Shown: positions 34,648 to 43,253 of the stretch, one piece after another | How positions within the stretch are numbered: the stretch's first letter is position 1 | Layout of the letters: the number at the start of each line of letters is the position of its first letter | Assembly (NCBI RefSeq): GCF_024138145.1 | Contig: NZ_CP099997.1 | Location: 868,001-932,000 of the forward strand | DNA from: Natronosalvus halobius | GTDB lineage: Archaea > Halobacteriota > Halobacteria > Halobacteriales > Natrialbaceae | DNA: 64,000 nt | Reading direction: 5' to 3' | Position numbers and translations under genes: made by a program | Notes under the pieces: model-generated | Databases searched by the model: none | Seen by the model: only the letters and a program-made list of their open reading frames with translations | Told to the model about the DNA's origin: nothing

Positions 34648-35304
34648 CTACAGTTCGAGCCACTCACTCTGGACAGTGTAGTCACGAAGGTGCCACCGTT
34701 GCTCGACGCGACCGTCGCGGCGTCGAACCTCGACGACCGCGTCGAACAGCGGTTCGAACAGGTTGACCGCGTCGTGATCGCGCGCCAGCGGGAGGTGAAA
34801 GTGGCCCATTCCCGTCGTACTTCGGACGGTGGTCGTCGTGATGTGGAGCAGTTTGAACACGTCCTCGGGGTCATACTCGCTCAGTAACGGGACGATCGAA
34901 TCGACGCAGACGCGCAGTTCGGCAGGATCGAGTCCGTCCTCCGCCGACTCGATTTCTCGAATCGCGTCGATGACGTCCGTTCCGAGGGTGGCGAGCGGCC
35001 GACCGGTCGAATCGATGGTCGGTTCCTGTTCTGGTCGGACGGTGTGTTCGATGTGACGCGTCCGTGCGTCCGTGGACTCACAGACGCAGCCGTGGCCCCG
35101 GTACGTCGCGTCTCGAGCCGTCACGGCGAGCCGATGGCGTTCGGTACCGGTGTGCGTCCCGAGCAAGCGCTGGCACGCGACTTCGTGTGCGGCTTGCTCG
35201 CTGCTCCCGACGACCAGTACAGTACTTCCGTTCCGTTTGAGTCGGTCGAGCGCCTGTGCGAAGGTGACGCCGTCTGACACACCGGTACCTGACTCAGTCT
35301 GCAT
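34648..35304 (-). CDS. DUF7504-like haloarchaeal protein
   Basis: 218 aa starting MQTESGTGVSDGVTFAQALD. The N-terminal part resembles a degenerate RecA/KaiC-like nucleotide-binding fold: GSTVLVVGSSEQAAHEVACQ occupies the first strand and loop but has no GKT/S Walker A. Later segments TLGTDVIDAIREIES and LRVCVDSIVPLLSEYDPEDV resemble the Walker B strand and helix (VDS). Ends with TGMGHFHLPLARDHDAVNLF and a beta-rich VVEVRRRDGRVEQRWHL. Likely cytosolic, possibly regulatory; no partner is evident. Confidence 0.75.
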   Translation of the reverse strand: MQTESGTGVSDGVTFAQALDRLKRNGSTVLVVGSSEQAAHEVACQRLLGTHTGTERHRLAVTARDATYRGHGCVCESTDARTRHIEHTVRPEQEPTIDSTGRPLATLGTDVIDAIREIESAEDGLDPAELRVCVDSIVPLLSEYDPEDVFKLLHITTTTVRSTTGMGHFHLPLARDHDAVNLFEPLFDAVVEVRRRDGRVEQRWHLRDYTVQSEWLEL

Positions 35305-35462
35305 CCATTTACAGCCTCATCGTCGACCGCAATAAACATTGTGGTCGTTATTCATCTAAGTACGTTCATCTCGAACAAAATACGTCCCTCGAGTCCAGTG
35401 TATGATTCGCTGCGGAGGGACCTAATCGGCCATTTTTTCACGAATGGCCACGCAGTGGTCGC

Positions 35463-36437
35463 ATGGACGACCGCGACGACCGTAACGACCGCGACGACCG
35501 CGACGACCTCGTCCAAGCACTTCGGGAGTTGAGCGCGACGCTGAACGCGCTCCGCGACGAACTCGAGGTCGACGTCCGATCGCGAGACCCCCGTCGACGG
35601 CAATTTCCGTTACGGCCGCCGACGCCGGGCGAACTCGCGCGGTTCGGCGACGAAATCGCGATTCCAGCCCTGATCGCGACTCTCGAGGCGAACATTCGCG
35701 CGCTCGAGGCCCTCAGACGAGGACTCAAGATCGCTCGAGGCCAGCGAGCGGTTCGCGACGCTGCGACGGACGCCGCCGACCGGACGGTCGACCGCTCGAG
35801 CGAACTCCGCGAGACCACGCTCACGCACCTCGACCGCGCGCTTCGAGAGTTGCAGGACGCCGTCTCGGGCGACGCCGACGAAGTCGGTATCGAGGTCGAC
35901 GACCGGACGCGAACGTTGCTCGAGGATGCCAGGCGGCTTCGCGACGATATCGATCAGCGACTGGCGGAGCGTGTCGAACGGATGGAAGCCTCCGGGTCCG
36001 ACGCCGAGTCACAGCCATATCGGATCGATATCCAGTCCGGGAACGACGACCAGCGATCCGCGAGAGACCAGCGGTCCGCGAGGGACGAGGACGGGGATAA
36101 CGTCGACCACCGGCTCTCCGAAGAATCCACAGACCCCGGCGTGGACGTCGACGCCGAACTCGAGACGCTGCGAGATCGGTATGGCGCCTCGAACGAAGAC
36201 AGAGCGGATGAAACGGATGAATCCTCGTCGACAGGGAAGGACAACGAGTCGGCGGGCAATGGGGAGTCAACTGGTGATGATTCGGATGGGACGCGCGACC
36301 CGAGTACTAGCGAAACGGGGCCGAACGACGGCTCGGATGGCGGCTCGAGTAACGGCGAAGAAAACGGCAACGACAGCGAAAACAACGGAGACGACAGAGA
36401 CGACAGAGACGACAGAGACGAAGACGCCGACGAATAG
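35463..36437 (+). CDS. DUF7547-like protein with helical core and acidic tail
   Basis: 324 aa. Opens with Asp/Arg-rich low complexity (MDDRDDRNDRDDRDDLVQAL), then a helical, coiled-coil-prone core to residue about 180: LSATLNALRDELEVDVRSRD, the conserved PPTPGELARFGDEIAIPALI, LEANIRALEALRRGLKIARG and TLTHLDRALRELQDAVSGDA. The last 130 residues are disordered Asp/Glu/Ser/Gly, ending with another DDRDD repeat. Function unknown. The terminal DDRDD stretches are encoded by cgacgac-type short repeats at both ends of the gene. Confidence 0.78.
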   Translation: MDDRDDRNDRDDRDDLVQALRELSATLNALRDELEVDVRSRDPRRRQFPLRPPTPGELARFGDEIAIPALIATLEANIRALEALRRGLKIARGQRAVRDAATDAADRTVDRSSELRETTLTHLDRALRELQDAVSGDADEVGIEVDDRTRTLLEDARRLRDDIDQRLAERVERMEASGSDAESQPYRIDIQSGNDDQRSARDQRSARDEDGDNVDHRLSEESTDPGVDVDAELETLRDRYGASNEDRADETDESSSTGKDNESAGNGESTGDDSDGTRDPSTSETGPNDGSDGGSSNGEENGNDSENNGDDRDDRDDRDEDADE

Positions 36438-36457
36438 GCCCGCAAGCGAGCAACCGC

Positions 36458-36835
36458 TCAGACTGGTTCGAACCGGTAGCCGTCCCACGCCTGACTCTCG
36501 GTCACTTTGATCCCCACACCTGGTTCTCGAAGTTCCTCCACGTAGATCGGCCGGACCTCGTCGCCGGTCTCGACGTCTCCGGTCGTGAGTTGACCCAGGG
36601 CGCGAACGGGCGGCTGGTCCACGTCCGAGGCGTCCTCGAGGTCGAATTCGACGATAGCCAGATGATTCGGCTCGCGGACACCGGGAGGGGTGGCAGTACT
36701 CGTCGTCCAGGTGACGACCGTCGCGGTGAACTCGCTCAGGTCGACCGTGTCGACGGGTTCCTCGCCGTCGGGGCCGAGGTGGTGGCCGGGGAACCCGACC
36801 GTGCCGTCGGCGTAGCGGTAGGCTTCCATCATCAT
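36458..36835 (-). CDS. Beta-ketothiolase beta subunit (OB-fold, DUF35-like)
   Basis: 125 aa. OB-fold core: VDTVDLSEFTATVVTWTTST, NHLAIVEFDLEDASDVDQPP, VRALGQLTTGDVETGDEVRP. The N-terminal zinc-ribbon cysteines of typical DUF35 proteins are absent; its place is taken by MMMEAYRYADGTVGFPGHHL. Its start overlaps the thiolase stop by 4 nt, so the two are translationally coupled and almost surely form one complex. In haloarchaea such alpha/beta pairs are known beta-ketothiolases. Confidence 0.85.
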   Translation of the reverse strand: MMMEAYRYADGTVGFPGHHLGPDGEEPVDTVDLSEFTATVVTWTTSTATPPGVREPNHLAIVEFDLEDASDVDQPPVRALGQLTTGDVETGDEVRPIYVEELREPGVGIKVTESQAWDGYRFEPV

Positions 36836-37992
36836 GCCGGCGCCTCCATGATCGTCGTGATGACGCAGTTGCCGAACCCGCCGACGTTACAGCACAGGCC
36901 GACGTCCGCGTCGACCTGTCGCGGGCCGGCCTCGCCGACGAGTTGCTCGTAGATTTCGACGCCCTGGGCGACGCCGCTGGCGCCGAGGGGGTGGCCCTTG
37001 GACTTCAGGCCGCCGGAGGTGTTGATCGGCATGTCGCCGGTCTTCTCGGTCTCACCGGCTTCGACGCGCTTCCAGGCCTCGCCGTGGTCGGCGAAGCCGA
37101 GTCCCTCCATCTGCAGGAACTCGAGAATGGTGAACATGTCGTGGAGTTCGGCCACGTCGACGTCCTCGGGGCCGTGGCCGCTCATCTCGTAGGCGGCCTC
37201 GCCGCTCTCGACGACGCCGTTCATCACGGTGGGATCGGGGCGCTCGTGGACGACGTGGGTGTCGGTCGCCCCGGCGACACCTGCGACGACGGCGTACTCG
37301 TCGGCGTACTCTTTCGCTACGGATTCCGGGCAGAACACGAGGCCCGCACTCCCGTCGGTGATCGGGCAGAAGTCGTACAGACGCAGGGGATCAGCCACGA
37401 TGGGCGACTCCAGGACGGTCTCCAGGTCTACTTCTTTCCGGAACTGGGCGTGGGGGTTGTCGACGCCATTTTTGTGATTCTTCACGGCGACCTTCCCGAG
37501 GCTCTCCCGGGGTGCGTCGAAGCGCTCGAGGTAGTGACGGGCAGTCATCCCGGCGAAGGAGGGCAGGGTGACGCCGTGTTTGTACTCCTCGGGGTGGGTG
37601 ATCGAGGCGATGATGTCGGTCGACTCCCCCGTGGTCCGGTGGGTCATCTTCTCGCCACCAACGAGCAGCGTCATCTCGCTGGCACCGCTGGCGACGGACT
37701 GCCAGGCGGCGTAGATACCGGCCCCGCCGCTCGAGGACGTCTGATCGACCCGCTGGGCGTACGCCGGCAAAAGGTCGAGGTCGTGAGCGAGCATGTTCAT
37801 GATGCCACCCTGGCCCTCGAACTCGCCGCTCGACATGTTCGCGACGTAGCAGTGCTCGACGTCGTCCGAGGCGACGCCGGCGTCCTGGAGGGCGGCGATG
37901 CCGGCCTCGGCGAGGAGGTCGCGGATCCACTCCTCACGCTGGCCGAACTGGGTCATCGACGCGCCGATGATCGCAACGCGTTCCATGCTCAC
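36832..37992 (-). CDS. Haloarchaeal-type beta-ketothiolase alpha subunit (Ser in place of Cys)
   Basis: 386 aa, thiolase fold. The active-site motif normally read as V-x-x-x-CASGG is VDQTSSSGGAG, with Ser86 at the Cys position; His284 (ELHDMF) and His334 (SKGHPLGASG) complete a Ser-His-His set, and CCNVGGFGNC is the C-terminal loop. From family knowledge, haloarchaeal beta-ketothiolases of this two-subunit kind use Ser-His-His and act in acyl-CoA metabolism, including polyhydroxyalkanoate precursors. An aldolase role, as in Cys-less Ltp2-like proteins with DUF35 partners, is an alternative. Coupled to the OB-fold gene. Confidence 0.88.
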   Translation of the reverse strand: MSMERVAIIGASMTQFGQREEWIRDLLAEAGIAALQDAGVASDDVEHCYVANMSSGEFEGQGGIMNMLAHDLDLLPAYAQRVDQTSSSGGAGIYAAWQSVASGASEMTLLVGGEKMTHRTTGESTDIIASITHPEEYKHGVTLPSFAGMTARHYLERFDAPRESLGKVAVKNHKNGVDNPHAQFRKEVDLETVLESPIVADPLRLYDFCPITDGSAGLVFCPESVAKEYADEYAVVAGVAGATDTHVVHERPDPTVMNGVVESGEAAYEMSGHGPEDVDVAELHDMFTILEFLQMEGLGFADHGEAWKRVEAGETEKTGDMPINTSGGLKSKGHPLGASGVAQGVEIYEQLVGEAGPRQVDADVGLCCNVGGFGNCVITTIMEAPA

Positions 37993-38145
37993 ACTGAGTC
38001 AGGTCACGCATTTATAGGGTGAGGATGTTGGCAGAATCGGTGTGCGTCGTTCCTGATTCGGAGATCTATCTCTCTGGATGATGTCTGGATTGGTGTGTGA
38101 ATACAGAGTCTGGATGCAGTACTACAGCGTGAGGAGAGAGAACGA

Positions 38146-38469
38146 TCAACCGATTGTAAGCACTTTATCGGCGTCCTCCACGATTCGTAAACAGTCGTCC
38201 ATCGTTGACCGTGGTCGGAGGTCGTCCGGCTCGATATCTCGTGAGTCCATACAGGTGCCACACGCAAATAGCGTTCCGTCGTTGTTCGTGTACTTGCGCA
38301 TCACCCCGTGGGGGTTGAACTTCTCGTGATCGAGGTCGGGTGCATCAACCCCATCCCCTAGCAGGAACGTCTCCACCAAGTGTCCCGCGTCGAGAGCCGT
38401 ATTCGCCAATCGAAATGCGTTCCAGACTCGTTCCGGATCGTTTGTCTCCAGGATCAGTCCAAGCTGCAT
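38146..38469 (-). CDS. DsrE-family sulfurtransferase-like protein
   Basis: 107 aa starting MQLGLILETNDPERVWNAFR, the family's Rossmann-like opening; GHLVETFLLGDGVDAPDL follows, and the active-site loop reads LFACGTCMDSRDIE with two cysteines, in place of the single Cys of DsrE/TusD. Members relay sulfur as persulfide. Small and soluble. The gene lies between the thiolase and MgtE genes in a patch of lower GC than the rest. No sulfur-oxidation or tRNA-thiolation genes are adjacent. Confidence 0.85.
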   Translation of the reverse strand: MQLGLILETNDPERVWNAFRLANTALDAGHLVETFLLGDGVDAPDLDHEKFNPHGVMRKYTNNDGTLFACGTCMDSRDIEPDDLRPRSTMDDCLRIVEDADKVLTIG

Positions 38470-38787
38470 GCTCAAGAGTAGTCGCGTCGAAAACAAAGCA
38501 ATTGTGGGGATTGTCGTTGGAGAAGTAGATCTTCCCCTTCCTCGGAGGCTATTGACTGGTTTCTCGACAGACTTGAGAGACTGCGAGATATGTGCCATGA
38601 TTCTTGCAGGACCTGACTACCCGCTGAACTGCTGTCAGATGTGGCGTACAAGATACAGACCAACTATTCACTACGTCTGGTTCCAGAGAGATTCCGTGAA
38701 GCTGTTCAGTAGATGTTTTAAATACGTGTTCGCAGGGCGAATTCGACTATCGATTATAATTTAGGGTCTGGTCTGTACGGTCCGTGT
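38470..38787. other. 318-nt region without a gene, A/T-richer than its surroundings
   Basis: Separates the divergent dsrE-like and mgtE genes. The right end has a TATA-like box (ttataattta, 38754-38763) 25-34 nt before the mgtE ATG. The rest has no recognised element; the base composition could mark a remnant of a transferred piece, but no terminal repeats were seen. Confidence 0.55.
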
Positions 38788-40047
38788 ATGTCCCAACAAT
38801 CGACAGACGTTCAGGAGACGATTGCGATGTCTTCTGCGCCGTCTGATCCCTTTACTGCTCTGCCACGAACGGAGTGGCGGGACGTATTTTTCGGACTTCC
38901 GGACGAGGTACAAGAGGTCCTCGTTGTGGATATGAGTCGGTCGGAACTGGAGACATTTATCGACCGACTCGATCCAGACGAGGTGACCGAGGTTCTCAGA
39001 CACACCGATGAAGAGACACGTGAGGCGCTCCTCGCGACGCTCGATAACCAGCGCCGCGAGAAAATCGACTTTTTGCTCTCGTTCGACCCCGAAAGTGCAG
39101 CGGGGCTGATGAGCCTCGATTACGTTACCGTCGATGAAACGCGGCAATTCCCAGAAGTGACCGAACGGGTTCGTCGCTTCGAAGAGCGAACGGGACGTGT
39201 GCCGACGATTTTCGTTACTGATGATGGTGAATTACAGGGTGAACTTCCTGGTGCGGCACTATCGATAGCCGACGACGTAACCGAGTCGATAAGTGACTAC
39301 GTACAGGAGACGCCACACGTCCGGTACGACCGCGATGACGTAGAGGTAATCGAGGTTTTCAAGCAAAACCGCGAGCGCGCCGTCGCCGTCCTCGACGAAG
39401 AGGACGACATTCTCGGAGTGATACACGCCGAGGACCTGTTGCAACTGCTCGAAGAGGCTCGAGGGGAAACGCTCTACGACTTCACTGGCGTCGCCGAAGA
39501 GGAGAGCGTCCTCGACGGTCCAGGATCGAAGATACGGAGGCGGTACAAGTGGTTGATCCTCAACCTCGGAACAGCGTTTATGGCTGCAGCGGTCGTCGGA
39601 CTGTTCGAGTCGACCATTGCCGCCGTCGCTATTTTGGCAGCGTACATGCCAGTCGTTGCCGGGATGGGCGGGAACGCTGGGACGCAGGCGATGGCAGTCA
39701 CCGTTCGCGGAATTTCACTCGGTGAGGTGTCACTCAACACCGGCAAGCGGGTGATCTTCAACGAAGTCGTTGCCGGTGCTGCCAACGGGTTCATTACCGG
39801 TGTGCTCGTGGCCGTGATCGCTATCGCCTTCTCGTTTGGCGAGTTTGGCCTCTTACTCGGGGCCGTTATTGGTGTCTCGATGGTGGCGAATCTCGTCATT
39901 GCGGGGTTTTTCGGTGCGTTGACCCCGCTGTTACTCGACCGAATCGGATACGATCCAGCCACGTCAGCGACGATCTTCATCACGACGGCAACCGACGTAC
40001 TGGGCTTTTTCGTGTTCCTCGGATTGGCTCAGGCAGTCCTGTTATAA
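38788..40047 (+). CDS. mgtE: Magnesium transporter MgtE
   Basis: 419 aa. N-terminal superhelical domain (about residues 25-125; LPDEVQEVLVVDMSRSELET and EVTEVLRHTDEETREALLAT), tandem CBS domains (about 130-250; TIFVTDDGELQGELPGAAL, AVAVLDEEDDILGVIHAEDL), a plug helix, then five membrane helices (about 270-419) with the MgtE signature AAYMPVVAGMGGNAGTQAMA. Mg2+ gates the channel through the CBS and N domains. The second signature FNEVVAGAANGFITGV and ATSATIFITTATDVLGFFVF complete the pore. Standard length and single gene. Confidence 0.95.
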   Translation: MSQQSTDVQETIAMSSAPSDPFTALPRTEWRDVFFGLPDEVQEVLVVDMSRSELETFIDRLDPDEVTEVLRHTDEETREALLATLDNQRREKIDFLLSFDPESAAGLMSLDYVTVDETRQFPEVTERVRRFEERTGRVPTIFVTDDGELQGELPGAALSIADDVTESISDYVQETPHVRYDRDDVEVIEVFKQNRERAVAVLDEEDDILGVIHAEDLLQLLEEARGETLYDFTGVAEEESVLDGPGSKIRRRYKWLILNLGTAFMAAAVVGLFESTIAAVAILAAYMPVVAGMGGNAGTQAMAVTVRGISLGEVSLNTGKRVIFNEVVAGAANGFITGVLVAVIAIAFSFGEFGLLLGAVIGVSMVANLVIAGFFGALTPLLLDRIGYDPATSATIFITTATDVLGFFVFLGLAQAVLL

Positions 40048-40100
40048 GTGTGAATCAACCGTTCAGTAGAGTTGTGTCGTAACCGCGAACGATGCGCCAC

Positions 40101-41384
40101 CTACGTACCAGTATCTGGATTCGAACGGATCGATGACTGTTCGATCGGTGACTCCCGGAGTAAGATCACGATCGAGCCGACGACCAGTATCACACCCGCT
40201 GCCGACAGGGCGATTACCGGTGAGACGAGATCCGAGATCACGCCACTCCCGAGCTGAAACGGGATCACGGTTATCGCACTCACCATCGCCATCGCGCTCA
40301 ATACGGTTGCACGACCGAGTGTCTCGATGCGGTCGTTCACGTACTGTCCTGCAAGCACTCGCGTCGGCTCAACACAGGCCCAGCCGACGAATAACGCCAC
40401 GAGCGCTATCGGCGGCACGAACACCATCGCTGCCAGAAGCCCACCAACGAGAAGCGGGATTGCGATAAACCACCGACGCAACCCGACCCACTCCTCGATA
40501 AAATTGATTCGATAGCTGATTGCCGCCGAGACGAGATTGATCGCGGCATAATACACCCCCAGAAGCGTTTCGACGTTATCGGTCGAGAGGGTGAGTGTAT
40601 AGGGGTTTCCTTGACCGGGAGCCGGGAGTGGGAGGGTGAGACTCATGTTCAGGTCGGTCACGACGGTCTCGAATATCGGCTGGAGGAAGATGAACACGAG
40701 ATAGGTAATGGCCGAGAACAGCACGAAGTAGTAGACGATGAACGACCGCAGACGACGCTGGCCGACAGCCTGTTTGACGACACCCCACGCCTCTCGGATG
40801 CCCATCTCGCTCGAACCACTGTCCTCGTACGTCACCGGTTCGTCCAGCGTCACGATCACGAGCAGGCCTAACCCGGTAAACAGCGCAGCTGCGAGAAACG
40901 GGTACGTGAGGTCGAGACCGCCGAGGTAGCCACCGACGAGTGACGCACCGACACCGGTCGTCAGGGCAATCGATTGCCCACGCCCACGAACGCGGGTGAA
41001 CTCGTCACTCGCAGACACGTCCGTGAGCGTTTCGTACACCCACGCATCCTCCGTTCCCGAGCGGAAGTTATAGCCGAGCGACCAACAGATAAAGAGGAGG
41101 GCGAACACGAGAAACGAAGATGCGAACGCGATTCCGACCAACGTCGCCGTAATGAGCACCGACCCGACGAGAAGGCTGTTTCGGCGCCCGATCCGGTCAC
41201 CGACGTATCCAGTCGGTACCTCGCCGAGGACTGTCGTCAGGTTGTAAAGCGCCTCGATGATGACGATTTGCGTGAAAGATAATCCCTGCGAGAGAAAATA
41301 GAGGTACATGATCGGTCGATAGAATTCGACCGCTTCCGTCGCTTTGTAGAGGTAATATTTGAAGACGGCTCCGGATATTGCCAT
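40101..41384 (-). CDS. MFS transporter
   Basis: 427 aa starting MAISGAVFKYYLYKATEAVE. About 11-12 membrane helices. The MFS A motif is visible between helices 2 and 3: GEVPTGYVGDRIGRRNSLLV. An early Tyr/Phe-rich helix (PIMYLYFLSQGLSFTQIVII) and a longer central loop (TYEDSGSSEMGIREAWGVVK) are typical. A periplasmic-side insertion (PLPAPGQGNPYTLTLSTDNV) is unusual. Substrate unknown. Convergent with mgtE. Longer in-frame starts would add a Cys/Arg-rich leader without coding character. Confidence 0.88.
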   Translation of the reverse strand: MAISGAVFKYYLYKATEAVEFYRPIMYLYFLSQGLSFTQIVIIEALYNLTTVLGEVPTGYVGDRIGRRNSLLVGSVLITATLVGIAFASSFLVFALLFICWSLGYNFRSGTEDAWVYETLTDVSASDEFTRVRGRGQSIALTTGVGASLVGGYLGGLDLTYPFLAAALFTGLGLLVIVTLDEPVTYEDSGSSEMGIREAWGVVKQAVGQRRLRSFIVYYFVLFSAITYLVFIFLQPIFETVVTDLNMSLTLPLPAPGQGNPYTLTLSTDNVETLLGVYYAAINLVSAAISYRINFIEEWVGLRRWFIAIPLLVGGLLAAMVFVPPIALVALFVGWACVEPTRVLAGQYVNDRIETLGRATVLSAMAMVSAITVIPFQLGSGVISDLVSPVIALSAAGVILVVGSIVILLRESPIEQSSIRSNPDTGT

Positions 41385-41571
41385 AGCCAAACGATCACAC
41401 CCACCAACCGTAGTGACTACGGTATCCACCAGCGTTCTCCGATTCTCTCTTCGAACTAATACGTATCCAGGAACGGTGATGAGTTCCGCGCACACGATAC
41501 TGACAGCTCATCACATTCATCGATCGACGTTTACCCACGCCACGACGGAGACCAGTACCGGACGCAACCAG

Positions 41572-42912
41572 TCAGACCTCTGCCGCCTGGAGGTCGCTCG
41601 CTCGAGCTCGCGCCTGGTCGATCACTGCTGGCCGGGCCAGAAACGAGATCACGACATCGTCGGCGCCGTAGGTCACGTCGTCGACGCTGGCGTGATCGTG
41701 GATCCAGGACACGAGGCTCATCGTGTCGTCGGTCATCGGCACGACGAGGCGCTCGCGTTCCCAGTTGGGGAGTTCTTCGTCGATCCGCTCGAGCAGGGCG
41801 TCGACGTTGCTTCCCTCCTGGGCGCTGACGGCGACCGGGTTCGGTGCCAGCGCCGAGAGTGTCTCGCGCTTCTCGGCGAGTTCCTCGTCGGTCACGCGGT
41901 CGATCTTGTTGAGGACGGTGACGATGGGTGCCTCGTTGCGCTCGTAGAGCGTGTCGTGGCTGGTGACGAGTTTCTCGTGTATCTCCTCGACGGGTTCACT
42001 CACGTCGACGACGAGCAGGACGAGGTCGGCCCGGTAGACCGAGTCCAGCGTCGACTTGAACGACTCGACGAGCCAGTGGGGCAGGTCGCTGATGAACCCG
42101 ACCGTGTCGGTCACGAGCACGTTTCGGGGTTCGATGTCCGCCCGTCGAGTCGTGGTCCCGAGGGTCGTAAAGAGCTTGTCCTGGGACTCAGCTGTCGCAT
42201 CGAGGTCCGGGTGGAGGTCCTCGTTCTCTTCGACCTCGAGGTCCCGCGCCAGGCGTCGGAGCAGGGTGGACTTCCCGGCGTTGGTGTACCCAGCCAGGGC
42301 GACGAGGTCGAATCCCGAGTCGCGACGTCGCTCGCGGCGGTGCTCCTCGGTCTGTTCGATCTGATCCAGTTCGTCCCCGATCCGGCTGATCTGGTCCTTG
42401 ATGTCCTGTTCGCGGCTCTCGTCGTACTCCCCGAGTCCCATGAAGCCGGGGTGTTCGTCCCGTTTGGCGAGACTCGCCTTCGCTTCGACGCGCGGGAGTT
42501 CGTACCGAAGTTCGGCGAGTTCGACCTGGAGCTGGGCCTTCCGGGTCTGGGCGCGCTGACCGAATATCTCGAGGATCAGCGTGAATCGGTCCATGACCGT
42601 GACGCCCTCGGGCAGGAGCTGGCCGAGGTTGTACGTCTGGTAGGGACCGAGCCGGTTGTCGAAGATGACCGTCTCGGCGTCGGCCCGCCGGACCGCCTCC
42701 GCCAGCTCGTTCGCCTTCCCCTCACCCAGCTGGAGGGCGGCATCCGCTGTCCTGGTCTGGGTGACCTCGTCGACGACGGTGTACCCGGCCGCACGGGCGA
42801 GGTCCGAAATCTCTTCGGTGTCGGGCACGCCGGAGTCGACGCGTTTAGCGACGATCGCTCGTTCGTCCGCCGACGCGTCCGCACTCGTCCGTTCGTGTGT
42901 GCGTTCGTTCAT
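41572..42912 (-). CDS. hflX: GTPase HflX
   Basis: 446 aa starting MNERTHERTSADASADERAI. N-terminal HflX domain (about 20-110; DSGVPDTEEISDLARAAGYT, ADAETVIFDNRLGPYQTYNL), a long coiled-coil (RKAQLQVELAELRYELPRVE), then the G domain: G1 GYTNAGKST, G2 region LFTTLGTTTRRAD, G3 VTDTVGFISDLP, G4 LNKIDRVT and a late VSAQEGSNVDALLERI. HflX binds 50S ribosomal subunits and rescues or splits stalled ribosomes. Followed downstream by the MFS gene in the same direction, but with a 187-nt gap. Confidence 0.95.
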   Translation of the reverse strand: MNERTHERTSADASADERAIVAKRVDSGVPDTEEISDLARAAGYTVVDEVTQTRTADAALQLGEGKANELAEAVRRADAETVIFDNRLGPYQTYNLGQLLPEGVTVMDRFTLILEIFGQRAQTRKAQLQVELAELRYELPRVEAKASLAKRDEHPGFMGLGEYDESREQDIKDQISRIGDELDQIEQTEEHRRERRRDSGFDLVALAGYTNAGKSTLLRRLARDLEVEENEDLHPDLDATAESQDKLFTTLGTTTRRADIEPRNVLVTDTVGFISDLPHWLVESFKSTLDSVYRADLVLLVVDVSEPVEEIHEKLVTSHDTLYERNEAPIVTVLNKIDRVTDEELAEKRETLSALAPNPVAVSAQEGSNVDALLERIDEELPNWERERLVVPMTDDTMSLVSWIHDHASVDDVTYGADDVVISFLARPAVIDQARARASDLQAAEV

Positions 42913-43253
42913 ACGAGTAGCTGATCGTGGTCGATAGGTGCGTCGACGCGATTCGACCGCTCGAGCGAGCGCCCGGAAGGACGCAGGAATGAGCGCTCGG
43001 ACTGACACTCAAACGAGCAGTCGAGCGAGCGTGCAAGTGAACGCTCGCCAACGCGATCGACGGGGGCACGCCTCGAAGCGCCGTCTCTCGAATCCGCCCA
43101 GTACCTGACCACGTCAGGGATGCCGGCCGGTCACCTCGGTTAGCTGATCGCGAATCATACCTGACCTACGTCGGGAAGGGTCTTGAATGCGGTGGCGTCC
43201 ACCCGTCAGCGCGAACCGGCGCCGTTTTTACGGCCGCGAGAGGAGAGTTGGGT
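42913..43253. other. 341-nt divergent intergenic region with two near-palindromes
   Basis: Lies between hflX (minus) and the amidohydrolase (plus). The left part (42955-43060) is rich in short gagcgagcg-type repeats. Two related symmetric sites follow (43103-43119 and 43159-43175). At the right end gttttta (43224-43230) sits 24-30 nt before the amidohydrolase ATG. Confidence 0.6.
43103..43175. promoter_or_regulatory. Pair of acctgac-type near-palindromes (candidate operators)
   Basis: acctgaccacgtcaggg at 43103-43119 contains perfect 6-bp arms (cctgac/gtcagg). acctgacctacgtcggg at 43159-43175 is a diverged copy 56 nt on. Both sit upstream of the TATA-like box of the amidohydrolase gene and downstream of no other start on the plus strand. 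Confidence 0.45.

Noticed and set aside
38470-38787. Insertion-sequence remnant
   Set aside because: Composition is A/T-richer, but no terminal inverted repeats, target duplication or transposase fragment could be recognised.
41359-42924. 521-codon plus-strand open frame opposite hflX
   Set aside because: HflX on the minus strand shows G1-G4 motifs; the other strand is a shadow.
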